Assembly (NCBI RefSeq): GCF_028554725.1
Contig: NC_071671.1
Span: 5,994,001-6,058,000, forward strand
From: Zeugodacus cucurbitae
Taxonomy: Eukaryota; Arthropoda; Insecta; Diptera; Tephritidae
Direction of reading: 5' to 3'
DNA length: 64,000 bases
The translations under genes and the position numbers were made by a program. The notes under the pieces are model-generated. The model worked only from the letters and a program-made list of their open reading frames with translations. It had not been told where the DNA came from and searched no databases. Within the stretch, counting starts at the first letter, position 1, and every line of letters begins with the position of its first letter. This document shows positions 12,520-23,543 of the stretch, piece by piece.

Positions 12520-15500
12520 TGTTACCGATTTATTAATTAAATGTGTAGAAATACAAAAATAATTATCTCTTTAGTAACTTTAACTGGTAAATAATTACAA
12601 TAGAAATGCAATTGTTTTGTTGATCTGTTAAACAGCTGATTGGGCAGAGCTGCCAAGTTTTGACAACAACCAAAAAAATGTCGCCTTTAAATGTCAATGG
12701 GCGGAAATAGCATTAAATATTTTAGAAAGTTTGATTTTACAATTTGTTTAAAGTTGATAGTACCTTTCACTCGCTAATAGAAACCGTACAGCACTAATCG
12801 AGGAAGTTTATAGCTCAGCTACTCTTCAAGTTACACTAATTTTCAATTTCTCTTTTATAATTCAAGAGTTTGACAGCTTCCGTTTTACTACTGTCAAATA
12901 TGCGGAACCGGTTATAAATTCCGTTACCTCAACAACATTTGTGGAACTTTTTGTGCTGTGCGATGACGTTTATACATATATTCTTCGCGATAGCTGCATA
13001 ACAATAATTTAATCAATATTTTCCAATAATAAAACACAGATTTTTTTGTTCATTAGATTTTATTAAATATTTTATTTAGTTTTTACTTTATTATATGCAT
13101 TTTGCCATGCATGTATTATAGTTGAATGGATTTTCCACCATTTCAATTATTTATTTCTGTGTGTTTGCATAATTTAATAAGGAATTGTTTGCCATTATTG
13201 TAATTAATACAGTTTACACACTTAATAAAAACATTTAATTCCGCGGATTCTTTCAAGAAGTTGGAATGTCTTCTCTTCTTGTCGAAGTTATGTGTACCAA
13301 TATATAGATGTTCATCAATATAACTCTAGTGCTTGTAGTGAGACTTCCATTTCAGCTGTTTATTACACATTCCTGATATTTTACTAACTGCTTCAGGTTT
13401 TTTTCTTTTAAATTTTACATATTAAAAATTTTCACATAAATAATTGTAAACATTTCAATAAGAATTATGTAACAAGTGTTAATAGTTAATAGTTATACTA
13501 ATCAATAGTGAAAAGGAGTATGCGTAAAAAATATTTTCACGCAAACATTTGTATTTAGGCATACGTTATCAACAAAAAAAATATTATAACAAATATTAGA
13601 ATTTCCATTATAGCTCAACATTAAAAATATGATATCATTGTAAATATTAATAACATTTAATAATTAAGGCAAATAAAAATTAATTTACTTTTAACAATGT
13701 GTGTGTGTTTTTCAATACGTTATTAGTATTTTATACCTGAATTGGGCGATGAACTGGTCTGTGCTACAAATTTGGCTTTATTTTTGAACCTTTTTCAAGG
13801 TAATACGTGAAAATGTGACATTTACAATATTTTGTAGAACAACGAATTCGCTTAAACCGCCTTTAAAAGTTAAATGGGGGCCTTTATAAAACTGGGAACC
13901 GGTTTTCTTCCACAACTAGCAGTCCCTTTATTCATACTACATTGCTGCTGCGTTTTTGCATTGCGTAGACCGGTATTGTATAAAGCAGTATTGTTGTTTT
14001 TTCGAAGAATGTAGTACCAATCTATCTTGTATAAGCCTGTTTTATTTTACATTAGTAACACGTTACAATATATTTTATTTAAATTTCTTGCTTAAATATG
14101 CTGCATTTGTTGCTATGTTGCACAACCTCATTTTTATATTAGTTTTTATTTGCTTAATTGCATTTAATATTACATGCCGTCTGTGCCGTTAGCGGCCCTG
14201 CATTCAAAATGTTGCCACATCTATGTTAATTCATGCACATTTCATTGCATATTTTAAATATTTCTTCTTTATTATTATTTTAGACACGTTTTATGCATAT
14301 ATTCATTATATTTACTTAAATACAACAATAATAATAATAAACACAGTAATTTTAAGTAATAATCAGAATTATTATTTAGTAGCATAATAAATGGTTTTGA
14401 TTTGTATTTTTTTATTCTTTGTTTTACCACAAAACAAAAGTTAGAAAAGTTCATATGAAATAAAAGTTTTACAATGCTTGCACATACAATACATTTTGAT
14501 GACTTCTAATTAAATTTTTAATAATTTCTTGAGTTTTTTTGGATACAATTTCCGTTCTCTGACTGCCACTCCGTACTTTTTTCAATACACGCATGCAGTT
14601 GGTTACCCAATGTACTTTTACCAGTTTTCCTTTTAGTAATTTTACATACAATAAGTAGGTATACAATAGTAGTATTATTTAATATAGTAGCTGCATATTT
14701 TACCACTTACATACATGTTTTTCAACATTTACTTATTAATATAGAAATATGAGTTTTTATATTTATATTTTGAATAAACACTTAAAAGCAAAGCCACAAA
14801 GGCAAATGTTAATTTTCACAATTTTTCATTTGACTGCAGGCTTTAACTGTTCTTTTTTTATTTTTACTTTGTTACGCGTCTATGCAATTGTCGCGCCGCT
14901 TTTAACTAACCCCAAAGCAAATGTAACGCATATTTTACCGTTTCTTACTTGATTTTTCTTTTAATTAATTAATTTAAAGTTACAATTTATCGAAAAATAT
15001 TTATGCATATTATTTAAATGATTAAACGAAAAAAAAATATTTTTATTTTATAATTCTTTGCTATTAAACAAATTTTCTGGTTGTGTGTGTCGTTTTTAAA
15101 TTAACAAAAGAAAAAATTTTGAGTCTTCATGAGCCCTAAGAAGAGTCAAAATTATTCTTTTACACAAAAATTAAATAATTACAATTTTTTTATTTGGTTA
15201 TTGAATTTTCTTTAAAGTTGTATTAATATAACTAAACGCTGACAAAATATGCGTTACGTTTCTTAGTAGTTGTACGAAAAAAGCTTTGCGTACATTGCAA
15301 ATATGCGCAAAATACTAAACAATTATTATTATTTTTCATATTTTTTGTTATACACATTAAATTTAATAATGGAATTTTATGTAGTTTTTCTACTTTTTAT
15401 TTCCAATATTTGTTTTGTAAGTGTTTTACAACTTTTTCAATGTATTTGTTGCATGTTTCAGTGAGCGACATGCTTTCAACTCATTTTTGTGAATTATTTT

Positions 15501-17263
15501 TTTTGCTTCACTTCATTATCCAATATAATATTTTTGTACGCAGAATTTCTCATAATTTATTTTGTAAAATAGTAGCGCTGACTTTACTATTTTTGTGTTT
15601 AATTTTGTTTTTTTTTTCACAAACAGCCGTTTGGAAATTAAAATTTCCACCGACTGTATATTGTTGTCACATAGTTAATTACTAATTATTTATTTTAGAG
15701 CAGAACACATTGTCAATTTGTGGCCAGCTATTTATAGTGAAAATTCGAAAATTTACAAACAGTAGGAAACAGTTTAATTTAGTTGAATTGTGTGTGTTAG
15801 CTAACAAATTGGCAATATGTTCAATTCTAAAATAATATTTTTTTGGAAGAGTATAATTATTTTATTTAAAAAATTAATAATAATGTAATAAGTATTAACG
15901 CCAAATTTCAAAGTAATAAAAATAAAACATATTTGTACAATTAATGTATAAAACAAAATAAATATATTTAATATTTAGTTGGAAAAAAAATACATTAAAT
16001 ATTAAAAGAATATATTGTTTTTTTTTTTAATTTCAATAAAATAAATAAAAATTTAATTTTTTTTAATAAAAAAAAATTATATTCAATATTTAGTTTGAAA
16101 AAATAATAAATATTATTTAGTAAAAAATTAATATATTCAATATTTAATTAAAAAAATAAAAATATTTAATATTTTAAAAATTTATTTAAAAAATATATAT
16201 ATTGATATTAACATTTTTATCATTAAAGTAAAAATGCACTAACAAAACAAAGCATACTAATTTTTTGTACATTTTATGTCACATTAACTGCTCCCTTAAG
16301 TTTTTTGTTTCAATTTAAATCCTTCTTTCAAGCTATTCTTCATTTTCGAAAATTGTATTCACGCAATTTTTAATGGTTTAGGAATTTTCAATATTCATTT
16401 TCAAAACGCGTTTTTAAGAAATTTTCAATACTCATTTTTCAAAACGCGCTTTTAAAATTTTTCAATGGCTTTATAGCTCATTTTATGCGTTAACGCCGTT
16501 TATTTAACTTTATTTTTTACTTGTACTATTTCATTTGAATATTCGCTTTAGTAATACTGTGCGCGCTGCTCACAAGGAAACTTTAGTAAACATAAACTTA
16601 ATATATTAGCGCAAAACAATTATAAGTGGCACATTTGTATAAATTTAAAAAATAAATTAAAATAAACACTATACGAAGCAGCTATAGCCAATGAGAGTTA
16701 TAGAAAATGGTATTTTCCATGTTAAAAATTTAAAATAAAAAAGCACAAAAATATAAAACAATATTTACCGTTAGTTAGCTATTTACAACTTAAAATTAGT
16801 TTTCACGTTACACGCTTAAAAATAAAACATCTTAACATAAATTTAGAAACTGTACATAAAATTCAGTTTTTTATGCTAATATAAATATATATCACTTAAA
16901 ATGATTAAACAACGCATATAAAAAAATAGATTTATGCGAAAAGACAGTGTAGGCTGTTCTTAAGTAGTGTATATAAGTTTTGAACTTATCGGCTTTTGTA
17001 TGAATTATTAGCTTGCTAAGCATATGGTTAAAAAAATACTAGAATGTATTAGATATGGCCTCACAAATTAATAATAGTTATGCACATATAAACAAAATTG
17101 TGTATGGCAAACGCGGTTTTGTGCATAAAAAAATCAATTTGAACAATTTATATGAAAAATATTAGTGAAAACTTTAAAAAATGCATATTGTTACAACAAA
17201 TATTGATATTGATGATGTGCCAAAATAAAATTGGTCTCACAACAACCAATGAAGCTGATTAAA
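12520..17263. other. AT-rich region between Trs31 and Spred
   Basis: About 4.7 kb with no protein-like frame. The left end holds the Trs31 promoter. The right part lies downstream of the minus-strand Spred stop codons and probably contains a long Spred 3' UTR; TTTATT (minus AATAAA) is frequent. Around 15,870-16,210 the DNA is almost pure A/T, with repeated ATATTCAATATTTAGTT-like words at about 15,959, 16,078 and 16,132. Confidence 0.45.
16383..16470. repeat. Short tandem repeat containing CAAAACGCG
   Basis: Imperfect head-to-tail copies of a roughly 40-bp unit of the form TTTTCAATACTCATTTTC + AAAACGCG + TTTTTAA: two full copies and a partial third. It stands out by its CpG-bearing core in an otherwise AT-only landscape. 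Confidence 0.7.
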
Positions 17264-17788
17264 TTAGAAAAGCAAACGCCCATAGTCGTTCTGTTGTGCT
17301 ACAGGTCGTGCCTGTTGCAGCGCATAATGTATTGGCGTTTGGAGTTGTTGTTGTTGTTGTTTAAGTTTCCGCTTCTTTTCCTTCTGTTGTTGTTTCAATC
17401 GCTGCTTGTTGATTTTTTCCTGTTCCTTAGCTATGATGGCGTCATCGCTGAGATGCCATTGCTCGAATTGTCGTGTTAAAGTGCCGCCACCGCTCGACTG
17501 TTGTTGCTTTTGTGGTTGTTGTTGTTGTACTTTATGTTGTTTTTGTTTTTGTTGCTGTTTCTGTTTTTGTTTATATTGGTTGTAGGTTGTATTGTAATTG
17601 TAACTATAATTATTGTAATTATATTTTTTATAGTTGCAATAGTTGTAACTGTAATTGTAGCTATCGTAGTGATCATCCAAATCGCCAATGCCATTTCCAT
17701 CGTAATCATAACTATTTGAATTCATAACATCCTCATAACCGTAAACATAGCCTTTGTCGAATTGTTTTTGCAATCGTCCCTCCAAATG
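17264..17788 (-). other. In-frame 174-codon extension beyond the Spred UGA stop
   Basis: Directly after the Spred stop codon (minus TGA at 17791-17789, followed by C) the same reading frame stays open for 174 codons to TAA at 17266-17264. The predicted segment starts HLEGRLQKQFDKGYVYGYED, then has an Asn/Tyr/Asp-rich part, Gln/Lys runs, a non-repetitive helix-like portion QFEQWHLSDDAIIAKEQEK, a basic coiled-coil-like KQRLKQQQKEKKRKLK stretch and a C-terminus QQNDYGRLLF. UGA-C is the leakiest stop context and the commonest one in known Drosophila readthrough genes. Part of the openness comes from CAA/CAG/TAC triplet runs, but the non-repetitive portions are also open. Alternative: translated-looking low-complexity 3' UTR. 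Confidence 0.6.
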
Positions 17789-20700
17789 TCAGACTTGTGG
17801 TTTATGTCGACCGCCGCACACGCCGCATGATACTCCCAGCCAATGGCAGGCGCGCAGCGGCGGATAACACCAAAGGCAGGGTACGAGCAATGATAGCAAT
17901 GTCAAGCCGAGCCAACTGCACGAAAAGCATTTATTAAAATTTATTAAAATTAATTTGTTTATTATTTCATATAACAAAACTTCTGTTACTTACCGCTTAG
18001 TGCAACCAGCTTCATTGACGCACTGACATGGATGTTGTGGCGTTTCGCCCTCGGCATCGCTCATACAATGATACAGCATACAACGCGCACAACCCATACC
18101 CGAAATATACTCTAATGCCGAACGAAAGCGATCGGGCGCAAATTCACAGGCACCCTTTCGATTGAATTCGTCATTGTAGAGTTCATGACAGTAACGACAA
18201 CGTGCGCGTTGACTCTTCTTAATGATGTCCACATTACTCGTAGGATCTTTGAGTATCATACCGGCGGTGATCGGTGACGATTGAGCAGCGGCCAAAGCTT
18301 GTGCAGCTTCCAAAGCATTACGTTTCTTCAATGCGCTGATCGACTCACGACGTGCGTTCAATACTTGCGCGACAGCTGGCTGTTCGACAACCGGATAATT
18401 GTAATCATGCACCTGTTGGTCGAAAATCAATGAATAATGCAACACAAAGAAAAGAGATGAAAGATATTGAAAAAAATTTAACATTAATTAGACTGCAAAC
18501 ACACAAACAAATTTCATTACCGCTGTTAGTTGAACATAGGAGTAATTCTCGCTAGTCACAATGGCTGTGGGCAGCGTTGGTGGTGGCGCTTCAAGTTGGC
18601 TCGACGAGACGGTGGTGATTGGGGGCGATACAATGGCTGCGCTTACGTTTGTGCTAACGTTGCTGTTGTTGCTGTTGCTAACCGCGCTTATAGCAGCCAG
18701 CGAGGGTGGTGGTGGTGGCGCTTGCAGGCTGCATGATTTCTCGTTCGATATGTAGTGAATGGTGGCCTTGGGATGTTGAGTGACAGTACCATCCGAAGAA
18801 CGATCAAAATCGCTTTTGTTGCTAATGCGTTCACCGCGATCGACACTAATACTTTCTGTTAAATGAGAATGTAAAATTTTTTTTTAAATTTTAGTAAACT
18901 ATAGACATTTTAGAATACTTTAAACGTACTGTGACTTTTTTCGCTGCCTTCGGGACTTGAATGTGACTTGTGTATGCACTCGGCTTCTATAGGTAGATCA
19001 AGGGTCTATAGAAAAATATATAAACAGTTTTAATGATTTTTTATATATTTCATAAGAGTTGCATACACACCATAAAAACGTCGTCTTCACCAACTGAGTC
19101 ATATTTTGTAAGTGGCGGACATATTATTGATGGATTAGATTTGGCCAGGCCTAAAACATAGAAAGAGAGAAATATTTGTAATAAATGTATAATGTTTGGT
19201 AAACAAAAAACAAAAAATGCTATGAATTACCGTTATAACAAAATTCATTTACCAACTAATGCAAAGAAAAATATTGTAGGCATTATTTATTGATTTACTG
19301 CAAAGCTAAATATAAGAGAAAAAAATAAAAAAAACATATTGGACAAAAAAAGGACAAATAAAAAAATTAAAAAAAATATATTGAGCGAGAAATTAAACAA
19401 AATCACTACAATGAAGTGTAATATGGGACACGGCGTAAATTTACTAACATACTATTTAAAATAATTATTTTTATATGAAAACACACAGATTTTTGTTTTT
19501 TAATTTTTTTGGGACACAACACTATTTATTACGGTAGGCCAAAAACTACAAATTCAATACCTTATGCTTTTTTATACTAAGGTGAACTTACCAAGCATGA
19601 AGTTATTAAGGATGATTGTTTTTTTTTTAATTTCGTAAAGCATTATTGTTGTGAAGTTTGAATTTGGCGAATTGGACAACATTGTGTTGATTTTTGATTT
19701 GAATTATTTGGCATAAATGTATGAGATATTCCAATTATTTTATTTTTTTTTTGAAGCAGATCAAGAAAGAGAGAGAGAGAAAAAGCAGTAAAAAATCATA
19801 CAAAATGTAGTAAGCAAAAGTGAATTAAAAAAAAAAACATTATTTGTATAAAAATAAAATAAAATAATTTTGAAAATTGTGATTTTTTAAATGAATAGAA
19901 TTTTTGATATGAAAACATGCGCATAAACATATATTTTTTTTATTTAAAAAAATTGACAATCAAGCATTTTAAATATTCACTAAAAGGATGTTACAGAGTA
20001 CATTAAATGATATATGTATTATAAATACAAGTCACATATAGAATATATCATAAATATTTTATTACAAAAATTATTATTGTATATTTTGAGGTTAAAGCTA
20101 TGTAATAAATATAAATAAATATTTTGAGGTTAAAGCTATGTGCCTTATAATAACGTTATTTTAAAAATATAATATACATAATATTTAAGCATGCAGAGAC
20201 TTTTATTTTTTATATATTTTATGTAAGTTGTAATTTTTATATTATTTCTAATATATTAGAATATGAAGAAATAAGTGATTTCTTAAAATAAACACATATA
20301 AATATTATATAAATGTATTTTTAGACTTAATGCAGATAATTTAAAATATTAAGTACAAGAAATTTCTAAACGACGTCACATACTCGTATGGTTGTATACA
20401 AATATGTCAAAGGAAATTTGTTAATAATGTTAAATTGCGGAAATCAAGCATTAACAAAACAAATGTAATAGAGGAAAAAACAAAAAGAAGCAAAATATAA
20501 ACGAAATTGCGCACATACGTATATACACAATTAAACAAAGAAATTGCAAGCATTGCAAACAACACAGTACACATAGTATATATATTTGTTGTTGTTATAA
20601 TTGTTGATGATTTTGTTGTTGTTTGTCGCTAACAATTACAATTACAATTGCATTGCGCGAGCGAGTGATAATTACCATCAATTAAATCATTGTAGGCGTT

Positions 20701-21243
20701 CAATATGCCTTTGTCGAAGGCGCGCGCATCGGCAGCCGTTTGAAAAGTGAGACCATTGCGTTGTTTACCAGCACGCCAATGATGAAATGTTGGCATAACT
20801 TTGTAATACTTCAGTTCACGATTGATGACACAGCTTAAAATTACCTAAAATGTGAGCATATGTGGAAATAATGAATTTACTTAATTAAAATTGGTTTTGA
20901 GGAAGTTATAGCTTACAAAACAATGCTTTAGCTATACAAAATCTGACTTCAAATTACTTATTTCAAACATTTTAGAATTTAATTACTTAATAATTCATTT
21001 TGTTAATAATTTTTTCTAAAAGTTCTGATTTATGTAAAATTATATATTCTATATTAAATACTTACACTTTGATCAGAGATTCTTTGGCCGTAAATGATAT
21101 ATTCATGTCCAGCAGCGCCAGGGGATAGTCTAGCACGTCTGCGTATTGAAACATTTGCTAAACCACCCCCGGCGAGTGGTAACCAACCCTCGGTGCTTTC
21201 GTCTCTGGTCATAACCTGTGCGCGTACTGTAACTAAGAAGTCG
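17789..21243 (-). CDS. Spred: Spred, Sprouty-related EVH1-domain Ras/MAPK inhibitor (5' end missing)
   Basis: Membrane-associated inhibitor of Ras-RAF-ERK signalling. Seven coding exons found: 21243-21066, 20844-20676, 19150-19071, 19005-18930, 18855-18521, 18412-17994, 17915-17789; all phases agree, giving 460 codons before the stop. EVH1 domain (first two exons): DFLVTVRAQVMTRDESTEGW, VILSCVINRELKYYKVMP, FHHWRAGKQRNGLTFQTAAD. A Ser/Pro-rich linker follows. The C-terminal Sprouty Cys-rich domain starts RCRYCHELYNDEFNRKGACE, continues GMGCARCMLYHCMSD, and ends CYPPLRACHWLGVSCGVCGG then RHKPQV, as vertebrate SPREDs end. Only a short initiator exon is missing: exon 21243 starts mid-codon after an acceptor. 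Possible short ATG exons in phase exist at 24611-24604 (GTAAAT donor) and near 32,515 (GTGAGT donor), but neither can be chosen. Opposes ave in the same pathway. Its UGA-C stop is followed by a long open frame. Confidence 0.93.
20081..20141. repeat. Direct repeat of 23 bp in a Spred intron
   Basis: ATATTTTGAGGTTAAAGCTA plus TGT occurs exactly at 20081-20103 and again at 20119-20141, with 15 bp of AT-rich spacer between. Looks like a recent short duplication. Confidence 0.8.
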
Positions 21244-23463
21244 CTGCAATGGTACAAGGAAGAAAATACAGTTTAAAATTAATTATTTATTTATATATTA
21301 TGTATTGCAATAAAATATCGATTAATCGATAGCAGATTATAATCATTTTGATATACTAAAAATATAATATTAAAAAAACTTGTCAATAGAGCTCTGAAAT
21401 AACTAATTTTGAAGAGCATTAACGACGCAGCAGCTGTTAAAAAAAACATCGTTGCGTAGCAAAAAAACAGAAATTATAGACAACCTTCAACAAATGCAAA
21501 CAGCAGGACTTTTTTTATTGCAACAATGTCCTTCCTACCATTGGCAACACGAAATACTTTGCAAACATGAGAACCGAGAGTACAGTGCAAAAGGTGTGCA
21601 GCCAAAACGAAGGAACAGGTGGTAGCGCCACACTCAAACATGTTCTTGGCAAAATTATTAGCTACACTTGTTGTTGTTTATTTTTTGGAGTTGTGGAGTT
21701 TGCGCTGAAGTGGCAAATTGTTTGTGTGTGTGTGTGTATTGATGTCTATGCGACTTCCTGTCGCTTTCGTGTGCGTCCTGCACAAACTCGATTCACATTG
21801 ATGCGCAACTTCAAAACTCCCAAAACTGTGAAACCCTGCATACTCACACGGTTACTGCATACTCTTGAATGTGGTGTAGAGAGCACAGAAGTGCGGTATT
21901 GCGCAGCAACAAAAAAGTAATACATTAAATTTGCTATAACTAACTTTATGAATGGAGTTTTCATATATGACTGTATAGAGAAAAAATTTTATTTGGTTAG
22001 CTCGACGCTCGCAAGTCTTTCTTTGCCATTATTTTAGTAATTTCGCTTTTGTCGCTTCAAGGTTTCTTATAACATTGTTTCAATGTTACTTCAATGTTGA
22101 CAATGTGGCCATATTCTCTCAATGAAATGTGGAGTTTTTGCAGTCGGTGATTATGAATGGAGTTACAGTATGTTTAGGGGGAAACCTGTATACCAATGCA
22201 GATTACTTGAAAAAAAATATGTATGCGACAAGAAGTTGTTGAGGTTATGTGTGGCTACATATTTTTCTCAAACGAATATATGCATTTATTTTTCAATATT
22301 TATTTTTTATTTTTATACAATACAAAAAAAATAAAAAAAAAGAATGTAAACTTTGATATAGAGAACCCTCACTTGTCGGTTGAATGTTGCCGATAATAAT
22401 AAATTATGCTGTTAATTTTAATTTGAACTTATAAAAAGAACGAATTGTCAACGATTTCGTATGAAATTGAATAATTATTTTTTCCCACAAAACTACATTT
22501 CTTTAAATTTAATTATTTTTAAGTAAATACTTTGCAATCTAAGCTTACGTCCATGAAACTCCAATTTTCAACTTAATAAACACTTAATGTTAAAAATTAA
22601 TTGAAATCTATTAAAAGTAATATTCACAACAAGACTTATGAGATTCATACGAAGTGTGCGAAAAAAGCGATAAAATACTAGTTTATTTTTATACGTGCAT
22701 AATTCTAGCAGAATTATAAATAAAAAGAAAATATTTACTTTATTGTTTGTAATGCATTTATACGAGCTCCCCCTCCAAGAACGAACCAACGATACTTCAT
22801 TCTGATATTTTTTGTATAAAAGTGTTTGTTTTACATTGTACATATACACATATTTAGATAAATAAGCACGCAATGTATTGCATATACAAAACATACACAG
22901 CCATAGCTATAGAAAGTGGAAGGCGTGTACCTAGGCAATGTCCCTGATAATGCTGTCAATGCCAAGCGAACAGGCACAGTAAAGGTATTGCTCAATGATT
23001 AACTATGTGAATATGTATGAATGTAAGTATATAGAAACATTTTCAGAATGGGCTAGCCATCGCTTGGCGTTGCTGAGCTCATCAGAACTTCATGGTCATA
23101 TACTGAGTCGATATACAAAATATATGAACTTTGGGAATGAGAAACTATCAATGGGAATTTATATGAATGAAAAAATTGTTTAATGCATTTACAAAGGAAA
23201 TAATACCATTATACACAAAATATTTATGATTTAGTATGTACTTGAAAATATGCAGAAATATATTAGATTAAATATAAAAAGTCACAAAAGTAATCATAAG
23301 CAAAGAAATACAAATTTATAGCAATAGAACTATTTTCGACAGTACTTGCTGCTGCTGTGTTTTTAAAAATAAACATTAATCTAACTTTTATTATTTATAA
23401 TACAACAAATTAAAATAAAATAATAACAATTCCATCTAAAAAAAATAAAACAAAAAAACTTCC
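21244..23463. other. Spred 5' intron DNA
   Basis: No coding similarity on either strand. Contains a 16-bp perfect palindrome at 21316-21331 made of two inverted ATCGAT cores. Small open frames at 21,567-21,920 and 22,122-22,334 have no family resemblance and no splice support. Confidence 0.4.
23452..23458 (-). terminator. Pol III oligo-T terminator of tRNA-Leu
   Basis: A run of seven T on the minus strand begins five bases beyond the tRNA 3' end, the usual RNA polymerase III stop signal. Confidence 0.85.
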
Positions 23464-23543
23464 TGACAGCGGTGGGATTCGAACCCACGCCCTTTCGGAC
23501 TGGTGCCTAAAACCAGCGCCTTAGACCGCTCGGCCACGCTGCC
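23464..23543 (-). tRNA. tRNA-Leu, anticodon UAG
   Basis: 80-nt tRNA gene without intron. Acceptor stem GGCAGCG pairs with CGCTGTC (one G-U); discriminator is A, as in Leu tRNAs. A box TGGCCGAGCGG and B box GGTTCGAATCC match the Pol III consensus. Anticodon stem CTGGT/ACCAG encloses loop TTTAGGC, so positions 34-36 read UAG (decodes CUA). A short variable arm follows, as expected for class II leucine tRNA. CCA is not encoded. It sits alone in the long region upstream of the known Spred exons, on the same strand. Confidence 0.96.

Noticed and set aside
17473..17727. Plus-strand hydrophobic frames opposite the Spred extension
   Set aside because: Antisense of CAA/TAC triplets; apparent membrane helices are an artefact of GTT/GTA runs.
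17789..17791. UGA as selenocysteine in Spred or the 58-60 kb gene
   Set aside because: These families are not selenoproteins, the UGA in Spred is at the normal family C-terminus, and no SECIS element was recognised by eye.
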